Assembly (NCBI GenBank): GCA_038503035.1
Contig: JAVSML010000940.1
Span: forward strand, 1 to 64,000
From: Crocodylus rhombifer
Taxonomy: Eukaryota > Chordata > Crocodylia > Crocodylidae
DNA length: 64,000 nt
Reading direction: 5' to 3'
The notes beneath the pieces were generated by a model that ran no database searches, was not told the DNA's origin, and saw only the letters and a program-made list of their open reading frames with translations. Positions 1 through 62,277 of the stretch are shown one piece after another. A program made the position numbers and the translations under genes. Each line of letters opens with the position of its first letter. Positions within the stretch are counted from its first letter, which is position 1.

Positions 1-168
1 CCCCCCCTGCCCTGGGCAGGAAAGAGAGCTGGAGTCACATGACCCCAGCCAGGTGCTTGTCCAGTCTTCTCTTAAAGACCCACAAGATAGGGGGAAGCAC
101 CACCTCCCTTGGATGCCCGTTCCAGATTCTGGTAACCCTTACTGTAAAGAAGTTTTTCCTGAATTCAA
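1..168 (-). mobile_element. CR1 3' fragment, minus strand, cut by window edge
   Basis: The reverse complement carries the CR1 3' pattern: CTTTAAGAGAAG-like coding relic, GGGGTCATGTGACTCC and CCTGCCCAGGGCAGG. It resembles the copies at 55443 and 62930. It is only the last part of an element; its 3' tip lies beyond base 1. Confidence 0.75.
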
Positions 169-2142
169 TTTTACTTTTTCTTACAAAATATTAGCTTCGC
201 CATGTGGTCAGCAAGGCTAACTCCTGATTGGAAAAGTTCACCTTAATAATAATATCATTCTTTTTGGGCACAATTAATCTCCATGTGGCAAATTAATCTC
301 CACGTTTCTGACAGTGTAGTCAAAGCCTGAAGGACTCTTAATTATGTCTTCTTCTGCAAGAATGTAGCTGTGGGCAGAGGTCATGATTGTTAAGGAAGGG
401 TAGTGGAGGATCATCATCTTTTAAGTAGATAGTAAGGCCAGTCCCTTAAAATGTGAACATTGGGACAGATTTTTGAACAGGACTCTGTATTCAAGGATGA
501 GCCAATACAGAAAGCAAAGCATTGAAGTGATGTGTTCACAACAACTGTGTATATTGTTACAGTTGTTTGTTTTGTAGGATATTTGATTTTGTTCCTGGAT
601 GTCCATTGCAGTAATCTCAGCTGGAGTTATGCTGGGATCACAGTGGCCCGTGTCCGATCAGATGGATATGGAAATTGTAGCTAGAAGTAGTGTTTTTTGC
701 TACTGTGGCCCTTTGAGGATCCAATAGCTTTCCAGTCCAAAAGGAGCTTAGGCTATGGACTGAATTAACAATGTGAGGGCAGATTCTAGAAACTGACTTT
801 CAGATGTTAATACCTTTTGATAACTGGATTTCCTTGCTAACATGCTTCAGTGTCTTTTGGAACAGAACCAACAATTATTATATGATTGTAGCTATTTTCT
901 ATTTGCTATCCATGTTCTCAGACACCTGGCCAACCTGTTCCTTAGGGCACTGACAAAAGTGACATTTATTGCATGATTGACCCCTTGAAAGTGCTGTACA
1001 GCCATGTGGTGACAGAAGTGTATGGCTGCAGAGCGCTGTAAAAGTGCCTGATCACACAGCAAATTAACCCTCGTGTAATGAGGGTTCAGATGAAAGTGGT
1101 TCAAAGTGGAGCACCTTCATTAACTTGTGCTGTCCCTGTGCACAATCCTGGCTGGGCTGATGCAGCCCAGCCCTGCCCCTGGTGCTGTCTGCAGAAAGGG
1201 AGGGAGAAAAAGGAGGGGAGAGAGCTCCGGGCTGGGGTTTGCCCAGTCTATGCTGGAGTGGGGCTCCGGGCCAATCCCATGCAACTTTGGATACAATAAC
1301 AATGAGAACCAGATTGTTTATTGGAAATATACTTTCAAAATAGCAGTCCTCAGTGTGGAAAACAGCAGTCCCTGCAATGAACAGAAATGAAAACTGCCAG
1401 ATTTTTCTAAAAAACTGTCTTGAAAGTTCTTTTCTATATATGCAGTACAAATATATTGAATATATACATACACCATATGTGAAAACTACCTCAGACTTTG
1501 TATCAGTAATCACTGGAATTTGCAAGGAACATGAAAGCAAATTCAATGTAGGAAATTAATCTTTCATGGTTAACATGAATGCTTGTGCTCCAGTTCTCCT
1601 ACTGCAGGGCACAGGGAACTTGCTATGGGAGCTGAGTTACTCATTTCTGAAAAGAGAGGTCAGACCTCAAGATGCTCCCAGAATAAAAGCAAAAAATGCC
1701 AGATGTAGTGGGATAAGAACTGTAGTGTAAACTCTGGTGTTTCCTCCAAGACACTGGGAAACAATGGAGTCTGCTCTTATTTCCTAAAGGCATGAGTACC
1801 ATGATTCAACCTAGATGAGAAGAGCAGTAAAACCAGTTCCAAATTTTTAATATATAGGAGCTGATTTATTTAACAGGCATAGGACTCTCAATAGTGCTGA
1901 AAGAAAGGAGATTTCCCAGTGTTGCATGTTTAACCTTTCTGAATCCTGGGCAACCTTATATTCAGAGACTTTCAAGTGATACAAAAACAAACAAGTTGAG
2001 AATTAATCTCTTGGCTCAATGAGCGAAACCTTTCCAAAGGAGAAAGTCAGCAGGGGACATTTAGTCATTGTTGTTATGGATAAACTGATTCCAAAAGGTC
2101 TTTTCTTCTTTCTCTCTTTCTTTCTTGGGAACTACGATGCTA
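169..2142. other. Intron or upstream sequence, nothing recognised
   Basis: AT-rich sequence. Open frames are short and lack coding character. No exon of the first EGF propeller, RNA gene or well-formed repeat was recognised here. Confidence 0.5.
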
Positions 2143-2592
2143 CAGCAATGATTCCCAAAGGGTGTGCCACAGCACACTAGTGTGCCACAGGAGCAAGAGG
2201 TGTGCCACAAAACCCCCCTGTGTTAGGCAGTAAATGTTCTTCTCTCCTGTCTGGCACCCTGAGCCTGCCCCAGCTACTCCAGCAGTGCCTGCAGCTTCTT
2301 CTTGGAGGACTGTCACACCCAGATAGCTCTTGTTGGCCCCCCACCAGCATGTTCTGCAGCAAGCAGGTGGGCAGGTGAAAGACAGATGGAGCTGTGCTTT
2401 GCATCCTTTCCACTCTTCATATGCTCCCAGGGCCAGCAGGAAATGCCGTGGTGGTAGTTGCTGGCATTTGGGACTCTGCAGTGCCTCAGCAGGGGGTTTG
2501 CCCTTGCCTCCTGAGGGTATAGATCAGGGGTTTGGGGGGGGCATTGAAAAGTACAGAGTGCCCCTCCTGCCGTTAAGTGGCACCAGCTAGAT

Positions 2593-2740
2593 CAGTGAGC
2601 CTAAAGTTTTTTAGCCTCAAGGCCACCCTTCATAACTTTTCAGAATGTAGATCTGTCTCCATGATTTTAACTGGGGTGCTGTGAAATTCAGAAAAGTTAT
2701 AGAGGGGGGCCTTGAGGCTAAAAAAGTTTGAGAATCCTTG
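2593..2740. mobile_element. Small palindromic MITE
   Basis: The left arm CAGTGAGCCTAAAGTTTTTT, continuing AGCCTCAAGGCCACCC, is inverted at the right as GGCCTTGAGGCTAAAAAAGT followed by TTGAGAATCCTTG. Arms of about 50 bp enclose a 40 bp centre. Ends of the CAGTG/TTCTCAA type suggest a hAT-derived MITE. It appears nested in the element at 2143-3030. Confidence 0.7.
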
Positions 2741-2868
2741 CTTAAAGAAAGATGTATCTGTTTTTCTTTTTCTAACTGTACATCTCAGCACTGGTATTAT
2801 TTCCCCTGGCAGGAGAATGGGGAATGTTATGTTTTGTAAAAAAAAAATATGGATATGTGAGTGTGTAA

Positions 2869-2871
<3 letters not shown>

Positions 2872-2918
<47 letters not shown>
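2872..2918. repeat. (TA)n microsatellite
   Basis: An uninterrupted TA dinucleotide run of about 47 bp. Confidence 0.97.
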
Positions 2919-2920
<2 letters not shown>

Positions 2921-3030
2921 ATACATGCAGATGTGTAAAAACATTTATTGGGTGTAAGAGTGATGTGTTCTGCCAATTTTAATCCAGAAAAAAGTGTTTT
3001 CTGGGTATCAAAAGTTTGGGAAATACAGTG

Positions 3031-4014
3031 TTAGATAGAGGAAGATGCTCCTTATTGTTGAAACTGTGCAATGTTCCTTAGGCAGCTTGCTTTGGCACTG
3101 GTACTATAGGTTGCCAAATAATGCTTTCTGAGGGAGCATAACCCCTCTTCAGGCTGCATCTCCATATATTGATCTGTTGGTCTTTACTGGAAACTGATTA
3201 CCAAATTCCATTCCTTTTGATGTTGGGTGTTTATCTGACTTGGCTCCTTGCTCTGGCCAAAGTGGATACAAAATTAGTTCTTGTAGAGATGTCTACAACC
3301 TCATCTGTGTAAATGGTACAACTTTGTTTTACAGCAATTAATTTCTTTAAGCACACTCCCTCCCCTCCCCCGCCTCTTCCCCTAAGCACGCACCCTTTGT
3401 AATGTAGATAGAGAACACCTCTACCTGTGGTTTTGTCAACACTTAACTCCTATTTCCTAGCACATAAAGCCCTCTTGCACCTGCTAGGAAAAAGTTGCAA
3501 CTGTGACAGTATAAATAGTGTATAGTAGGCAAGGCAAACACGATCCCCACCATCCAAAATGACAGTTAACATGACAAGGAAGATAATTGCCATAAAATTT
3601 CCATAACGTCTATTCAGCAGAGCAAAGTAGATGATTAGTACCAGTCCCATGTGATTAACAGGAGCAAAGAAATTACATTTAATATATAAAACAAGAATAT
3701 ACCATGCACATTTTGTTGGCAAGGTGATAAGCCTGGTGTGAAGGGATCACTCCCTTGTGCATGAACATGTGGAGGGGAGAAGATGCAGTGGTGTGGGTAG
3801 TCCTGTATTTGTCACATACAAGTCTCACCATTTGGGCTTTGACAATCAGCAAAAATCACCTTGTGAGCTTCTAATTGTTGCCCATGTGCCCCTAGTGAAA
3901 TCAGTCCCATCTCTGCTCCAGATGTTCCCAGAAAGTACTTGAGCTGACAGGTGGCCAGAAAAGATCTTTTGCAGTCATGCCAACTAGACTATTAATACAT
4001 AAGAAGGTCATTAC
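3031..4014. other. Non-coding, nothing recognised
   Basis: Intronic sequence before the CR1 insertion, with a short C-rich tract near 3357-3385. No exon or clear repeat was seen. Confidence 0.5.
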
Positions 4015-4521
4015 AGACACCCCCTCAGCAGCCGCAGAGCCCCCTGCCGACCCCCAGCACAGCCGGAGGTAAGCGGGCTCGTGGTGGGAAGGGGTTAACT
4101 CCTCGCTCCCTGGGAGGAGGCCGCTGCCTGGAGCCGGGTCAGGGCAAGCCCCCACCCAGGCCCTTACTTGGCCCAGCCCCCCAGGGAGCCACGCGACTGG
4201 AGCCGCGCAAACAGGCTGCGTAAACAGGCGCTCGAGTTAGCATGGAGTTTGCGCAGGGGAGGGCGCGGGAGGGCACGAGACCTTGCCTGCGACCCCCCCA
4301 GAGTAGTCGGTCCCAGCCGTAGCCAGCCTACCAGAGGCATGACATGGATGGGCACGTGCCGCACCCCGAGGGTCCCCTTGGGCTCTGCGGCCCCCCCATT
4401 GGCCACCTCAGAGACGGCCACCCAGACGGAGCCCATGGTTCCAGGCTCCACACAGACGGAGCCCCTGGCTCTTGGCTGAGGGGGCTGCCTGTCCCTTTTT
4501 CAGGCTCTGGGGCCCGGGAGC
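4015..4521 (+). promoter_or_regulatory. CR1 5' leader with an upstream frame open into ORF1
   Basis: This GC-rich region should contain the element's internal promoter (inferred from the family; no motif identified). An open stretch 4168-4476 lies in the same frame as ORF1, separated from its ATG only by TGA 4477-4479. It contains two TQTEP repeats typical of the start of CR1 ORF1 proteins, so the ancestral ORF1 may have started here, for example at ATG 4339. Confidence 0.5.
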
Positions 4522-5436
4522 ATGGCCACCTCCCCTTGCGGGGTCTGCTCCCTACTGGGGTCTCTGGCGCGCCAGCGGGAGGAGCTCCAGGCCACAGTCC
4601 AGAGACTATGTGCCATCAGGGACTGCGAGCAGGAGATAGACTCCTACTGCCAGGCCCTTCTCCCCCGGGAGCTGCAGGGTAGAGCATCGTCTCCCTCCAT
4701 GACTAAGGAGGACGCTGGGACCTCCCGCTCTGCCCAGTCAGGGGCATGGACCAAGGTGGTCAAGGGCCCCAAGGCCCGCTGCACCAAGGCCCCTCCCTCG
4801 CCGGAGCTTAGCAACAGGTTAGCACCTCTTGCAGCCCCGGCAGAGCCTGCTCAGTTGCCAGCTCCCGCAGGCAACCCAGGCTCAACCACACCTACTGGCC
4901 CTGCTCTCCCCAAGTCAAAGCGAAAGGTGTTTGTTGTGGGAGACTCCATCCTGTGGGGCACTGAGGGGGCAATCTGCCACCCCAACCCCTTAGCCCGGGA
5001 AGTCTGCTGCTTCCTGGGGGCCCGCATCCGAGACATTGCGGAGAGGATCCTGCAGCTCCTCCGGCCCACAGACCACTACCCCATGCTCCTTATTCACGTG
5101 GGCACCAATGACATGGCTCGGAGCACCCCCAGCCAGGTCATGAGGCGCTACAGGGAGTTGGGAGCGGGGATTAGGTGTCTGGGAGCTCAGGTGGTGTTTT
5201 CGTCCATCCTCCCAGTCTCGGGCTATGGGCTGAGGAGGGAGAGGAGGATCCATGCAGTGAACCAAAGACTGCAGAGCTGGTGTCATCGGGAAGGCTTTGG
5301 CTTCCATGACCGCAGCCCGCTCTTTGGCAAGAGAGGCAGTGAGCTGCTGGGAAGAGATGGCCTCCACCTCTCTCCCCTGGGGAGGAGGCTCTTCTCAGCC
5401 AGGCTGGCTGACCTGCTCCACCGGGCTTTAAACTAA
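4522..5436 (+). CDS. CR1 ORF1 protein with SGNH/GDSL esterase domain
   Basis: 304 residues. The N-terminal 50 residues are rich in cysteine and heptad-like leucines (LARQREELQATVQRLC), suggesting a short coiled coil. A proline/alanine-rich linker spans roughly 55-130. The SGNH hydrolase domain follows: GDS with nucleophile Ser142, HVGTND with Asn196, and DGLH with Asp279 and His282, so the catalytic set appears complete. ORF1 proteins of CR1/L2 elements accompany the RNA in the retrotransposition particle; the esterase's role is not settled. ORF2 begins 116 bp downstream. A TGA 45 bp before the ATG may have shortened the protein. Confidence 0.9.
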   Translation: MATSPCGVCSLLGSLARQREELQATVQRLCAIRDCEQEIDSYCQALLPRELQGRASSPSMTKEDAGTSRSAQSGAWTKVVKGPKARCTKAPPSPELSNRLAPLAAPAEPAQLPAPAGNPGSTTPTGPALPKSKRKVFVVGDSILWGTEGAICHPNPLAREVCCFLGARIRDIAERILQLLRPTDHYPMLLIHVGTNDMARSTPSQVMRRYRELGAGIRCLGAQVVFSSILPVSGYGLRRERRIHAVNQRLQSWCHREGFGFHDRSPLFGKRGSELLGRDGLHLSPLGRRLFSARLADLLHRALN

Positions 5437-5552
5437 GCCCACTGGGGGATGGGGGGACTACTGCCACTGCTGGCCCACTGAGCAACCCTTGCAAAGCCAG
5501 AAGACCAAGGCACTTAAGGGAGCCCACCCCTGCCCCAGCCCTGGCACAATCT

Positions 5553-8171
5553 GTGGGCAAGGCAAAAGCCCCTAAGGGCACACTTGCCTGCCTGTACACT
5601 AATGCCAGGAGCCTGGGTAACAAGCAGGAGGAGCTCATCCTCCTGCTCACTGCAAAGAATTATGACATCATTGGGATAACGGAGACCTGGTGGGACTCCA
5701 CCCATGACCGGACCACGGGTATAGAGGGCTATACCCTGTACAGGAGGGATCGTGTTGACAAAAGGGGTGGGGGTGTAGCTCTTTATGTGAAGGAAAGCTA
5801 CATGTCCCTGCAAGCTAATGTTGGCAACCGGCATGGACAGCTAGAGACCCTCTGGGTAAAAATTTGTGGGAAAAACGGCACAGGGGACACAATGGTGGGA
5901 GTCTACTACAGACCTCCCACTCAAAGTCCTGAGCTTGACCAGGAGTTCGCCCGGGAACTGACTGAGACCACTTGCTCTAGGACCTTGGTTGTCATGGGTG
6001 ACTTCAATTACCTGGATATCTCATGGGAAGATCGCTCAGCAAAATCCGAGCGGGCGCAAAGCTTTCTCTCATGTGTGAATGACCTCTACCTGACTCAAGA
6101 AGTCTATGTGCCAACGAGAGGCAAAGCGCTGCTCGACCTGGTACTGGCTACGGGGGATGACCTAATCGGTGAACTAGTGATCGATGGGAAGCTGGGTGAC
6201 AGCGACCACGAGCTGATCACCTTCACCATCCGCCGTAAAGCTGGCAAGTCAGTCAGCAACACAGAAGTCCTTGACTTCAGAAAAGCCGACTTTGACAAGC
6301 TCAAGAGGCTTGTCGGTCAGGCCCTCAGGGACCATGACCCCAGGGAGATGGGAGTTCAAGAAGAGTGGTTGCTTCTCAAGGAAGCGATCCTCAATGCACA
6401 AGCTAAATCTATTCCAACACGGAGGAAAAGCAGCAAGAAGGCACAGCAGCCCTCCTGGCTCTCTAGGGACCTAGCGGACCTCCTACGGCTAAAAAGGAAA
6501 GCATACAAAGGATGGAGGACGGGATTCACCTCCAAGGAGAATTATTTTGCACTGGTCCAGTCCTGCAGGGAGCAAACCAGGAAAGTCAAGGCTGCAACTG
6601 AACTCCAACTAGCTTCAAGCATCAAGGACAACAAAAAGTCCTTTTTCAGATATGTGGGGAGCCGGAGGAAAAGCAAGGGCAATGTTGGACCCCTGCTAAA
6701 TCAGATGGGGCAACTGACAACTGACGCCCAGGAAAAAGCCAACCTATTAAATAGGTATTTTGCGTCAGTCTTTCATCAGTCCCATGGGACGCCCATGCCT
6801 GCTATGGGACAGGGAGATCTGGGTGATGGGGATCCTCTACTCTCCATAAATGCTGACCTTGTGAAGGAACACCTTGAGAAGCTGGATACCTTCAAGTCAG
6901 CCGGCCCTGACAATCTGCACCCCAGGGTACTCAAGGAGCTGGCGAGCGTCATAGCTCAGCCCCTGGCACGGATCTTTGAAAACTCCTGGTGCTCTGGTGT
7001 AGTGCCCGAAGACTGGAAGAAGGCCAATGTGGTGCTGATCTTCAAGAAAGGGAGGAAAGTGGATCCAGCTAACTACAGGCCCATTAGCCTGACTTCTATC
7101 CTGGGGAAGATCTTAGAAAAGTTTATTAAGGAGGCCATCCTTGATGGACTGGCCCAGGCTAACATTCTAAGGGATAGCCAGCATGGGTTTGTTGTGGGTA
7201 GGTCTTGTTTGACCAATCTCATTTCCTTCTATGACCAGGTGACCTATCACCTGGACAAGGGAGAAGAGATTGATGTCATATATCTTGACTTCAAAAAAGC
7301 CTTTGATCTGGTATCCCATGATCACCTCTTGGCCAAACTGGCCAGTTGTGGCCTTGGCTCCACCATGATCCGCTGGCTGGGAAACTGGCTCCGTGGTCGG
7401 ACCCAGAGAGTTGTAATTGATGGCAGTCACTCATCGTGGTGCCCAGTGACCAGTGGGGTCCCTCAAGGCTCTGTCCTGGGACCCATCCTGTTCAACATCT
7501 TCATTAATGATGTGGACATTGGAGTCAGGAGTGGACTGGCCAAGTTCGCTGATGACACCAAACTTTGGGGCAAAGCATCCATGCCAGAAGATAGGCGGGT
7601 GATCCAGGCTGACCTGGACAAGCTCAGCAAATGGGCAGATGAGAACCTGATGGTGTTTAACACCGAAAAATGCAAGGTTCTCCACCTTGGGAGGAAAAAC
7701 CTGCAGCAACCTTATAGGCTCGGCAGTGCTACGTTGGATAGCACTACAGAAGAAAGAGACTTGGGGGTCATCATTGACCACAAGATGAACATGAACCTCC
7801 AGTGTGATGCTGCGGCTAGTAAAGCGACCAAAACGCTGGCTTGCATCCATAGATGCTTCTCGAGCAAATCCCGGGACGTCATTCTCCCCTTGTACTCAGC
7901 CTTGGTGAGGCCGCAGCTGGAGTACTGCGTCCAGTTTTGGGCTCCACAATTCAAAAAGGATGTGGAGAAGCTTCAGAGAGTCCAGAGGAGAGCCATGCGC
8001 ATAATCAGAGGTCAGGAAAACAGATCTTACGATGATAGGCTGAGAGCCATGGGACTCTTTAGCCTGGAAAAGCGTAGGCTCAGGGGTGATCTGATGGCCA
8101 CCTATAAGTTTATCGGGGTGACCACCAGGATCTGGGGGAACGTTTGTTCACCAGAGCGCCCCAAGGGATGA
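5553..8171 (+). CDS. CR1 ORF2: AP endonuclease and reverse transcriptase (3' frameshifted)
   Basis: 872 residues. The endonuclease covers about 10-230: YTNARSL, GITETWWD (Glu44), VMGDFNY (Asp150, Asn152), LLDLVLAT and SDHEL (Asp218, His219). The reverse transcriptase covers about 440-720: NYRPISLTSI, QHGFVVGRSC, YLDFKKAFD (Asp579), SGVPQGSVLGP and KFADDTKL with the catalytic pair Asp667-Asp668. All visible catalytic residues are kept. After about residue 853 the family frame is lost: downstream coding similarity continues in another frame from about 8117, with a stop TAA at 8198-8200, to TGA 8345-8347. The last 15 or so native-frame residues are therefore not family-like. Confidence 0.93.
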   Translation: MGKAKAPKGTLACLYTNARSLGNKQEELILLLTAKNYDIIGITETWWDSTHDRTTGIEGYTLYRRDRVDKRGGGVALYVKESYMSLQANVGNRHGQLETLWVKICGKNGTGDTMVGVYYRPPTQSPELDQEFARELTETTCSRTLVVMGDFNYLDISWEDRSAKSERAQSFLSCVNDLYLTQEVYVPTRGKALLDLVLATGDDLIGELVIDGKLGDSDHELITFTIRRKAGKSVSNTEVLDFRKADFDKLKRLVGQALRDHDPREMGVQEEWLLLKEAILNAQAKSIPTRRKSSKKAQQPSWLSRDLADLLRLKRKAYKGWRTGFTSKENYFALVQSCREQTRKVKAATELQLASSIKDNKKSFFRYVGSRRKSKGNVGPLLNQMGQLTTDAQEKANLLNRYFASVFHQSHGTPMPAMGQGDLGDGDPLLSINADLVKEHLEKLDTFKSAGPDNLHPRVLKELASVIAQPLARIFENSWCSGVVPEDWKKANVVLIFKKGRKVDPANYRPISLTSILGKILEKFIKEAILDGLAQANILRDSQHGFVVGRSCLTNLISFYDQVTYHLDKGEEIDVIYLDFKKAFDLVSHDHLLAKLASCGLGSTMIRWLGNWLRGRTQRVVIDGSHSSWCPVTSGVPQGSVLGPILFNIFINDVDIGVRSGLAKFADDTKLWGKASMPEDRRVIQADLDKLSKWADENLMVFNTEKCKVLHLGRKNLQQPYRLGSATLDSTTEERDLGVIIDHKMNMNLQCDAAASKATKTLACIHRCFSSKSRDVILPLYSALVRPQLEYCVQFWAPQFKKDVEKLQRVQRRAMRIIRGQENRSYDDRLRAMGLFSLEKRRLRGDLMATYKFIGVTTRIWGNVCSPERPKG

Positions 8172-8347
8172 TGAGGTCGAACAGTCACAAACTCCTGTAA
8201 GACTGTTTCAGGCTGGACATAAGGAAGAATTTCTTTACTGTCCGAGCCCCCAAGGTCTGGAACAGTCTGCCAGCGGAGGTGGTTCAAGCACCTACATTGA
8301 ACACCTTCAAGAGTAAATTGGATGCTTATCTTGCTGGGATCCTATGA
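8117..8347 (+). pseudogene. Detached 3' end of CR1 ORF2
   Basis: In this frame the translation gives GDHQDLGERLFTRAPQG, then a TAA at 8198-8200, then FRLDIRKNFFTVRAPKVWN and LPAEVV, the conserved CR1 ORF2 C-terminus, ending at 8347. One net base is missing relative to the upstream frame, between about 8112 and 8117. Two lesions thus remove the C-terminal domain from the main ORF. Confidence 0.85.
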
Positions 8348-8453
8348 CCCCAGCTGACTTCCTGCCCTTTGGGCAGGGGGCTAGACTCGATGATCTCCCG
8401 AGGTCCCTTCCAGCCCTAATGTCTATGAAATAAATGTATGAAATAAATCTAAG
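8348..8453 (+). repeat. CR1 3' UTR and terminal microsatellite tail
   Basis: It contains the hairpin-forming CCTGCCCTTTGGGCAGGGGG, then GATGATCTCCCGAGGTCCC, and ends with two ATGAAATAAAT-type units. The 3' end is what the CR1 reverse transcriptase recognises to start copying (family knowledge). The same ending occurs at 10584-10695. Confidence 0.85.
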
Positions 8454-9504
8454 TACTAGCTCTCTGATTTGTTTTTACCATCAGGAAAAGAGGGTTATCT
8501 TCCCAACTCAAAAAAACAACTGATGAGAAGAAACAGTTAGGGCCCAAGCATCTCTGCTCTTTGTTGACAGGATCAAAATCACAGCCTACCACAAGAGGAG
8601 GGATTTCCTTGAAACTGACAAATTAATGCAATATGGGCTGACAAACCTTTACATCTACATACTGGAGATCCCACCACACTTCTCAGGTCTTCCTGTGATT
8701 GATGGGGCCACTAAAGCTGCCCATTCCTGACTAAAAGCAAGGGAATATGCTGTGGGACGTAATCCAGGAGGGCTGGGGGGACACCTTAGCTTTGGAACTA
8801 GCTCCATCCTTTGGTTACAAATAGCATCCATTTGTTAGCTGTCAATGGAGGCTGTCAAGCTTATGTAATAGCTGGAACTTTTGAGACTGTTTTGGGGCAG
8901 AGAAGTTTAATGGGAGATCAACTTAGTTCAGATCGGTGATCAGGGAGGGGCAAATTCTGATTAATCATATGTTTAACATGCCTTTCAGTGGCTTTGTAAT
9001 CCCTTCCCTGAAGGGCCTAAATTGAGCAAACCTAGAAGATAAAGATAACAGACAAAGGAAGATTCCAGGGAAAGGGGGAGGGAGACAAAAATAAAGCAAA
9101 ATCCATATCAACTTTAACAGCAAGAAAATCAGGTAAGTTATGTTGTTTTCAAGAATAAATGAAGGCAGAGCAAGCATTGGGACAAGGACTATCTTTTTGT
9201 GCAATGTCAGTTAAAATGGGGCTCTGATTCTTGATTGCGCTTAAAACGAAGCATAAACCACAGAAAACAGGAGAGGAAATCATCATCGGGAAACAAAGTG
9301 ACTAATGTGAATTCTGAAGTGGACTTTAGATAAGGAGAGGAAGGATACTAGTGTTCCTTTCCAGACTTAATAACCCGGGTCTGATTCTGTTGTAGATCTT
9401 GGTGGTTCCACCCAAGAATTGACTACAATGTTAGTTTCTGTCTAACGATAAATCCTGTATGTTATGAAACAGTTTCCATCCTGGAGACTATTTTCTTTTT
9501 CCAG
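8454..9504. other. Intron between CR1 and EGF exon 6
   Basis: Nothing recognised, apart from the ttttctttttccag acceptor tract at its right end. Confidence 0.5.

Positions 9505-62277
<52,773 letters not shown>

Larger units (their letters stand above)
2143..3030. mobile_element. hAT-like relic with inverted ends TTCCCAAA
   Basis: The left end cagcaatgattcccaaaggg and the right end agtttgggaaatacagtg are inverted matches around TTCCCAAA. The left side holds repeated GTGTGCCAC units. Target duplications are not convincing. A smaller palindromic element (2593-2740) and a (TA)n tract (2872-2918) lie within. Confidence 0.5.
4015..8453 (+). mobile_element. Near full-length CR1 LINE (non-LTR retrotransposon)
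   Basis: About 4.4 kb in the same orientation as EGF: a GC-rich 5' leader, ORF1 with an esterase domain, ORF2 with endonuclease and reverse transcriptase, a short 3' region with the CR1 signature ATGACCCCAGCTGACTTCCT, and a tail of short repeats (ATGAAATAAATGTATGAAAT). It lies in the intron before EGF exon 6. The 5' edge is approximate, set where GC content jumps after gaaggtcattacaga. No clear target duplication was seen, as is common for CR1. The sequence is largely intact, so the insertion is fairly young; lesions are near the ORF2 3' end. Confidence 0.93.

Noticed and set aside
612..690. Possible EGF propeller exon after ttgcag (reads LSWSYAGITVARVRSDGYGN)
   Set aside because: Loosely YWTD-like, but an in-frame TAG follows within about 24 codons, there is no donor before it, and no neighbouring exon fits.
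1064..1559. Opposed 60-160 codon frames
   Set aside because: No family, splice or composition support; mutually overlapping on both strands.
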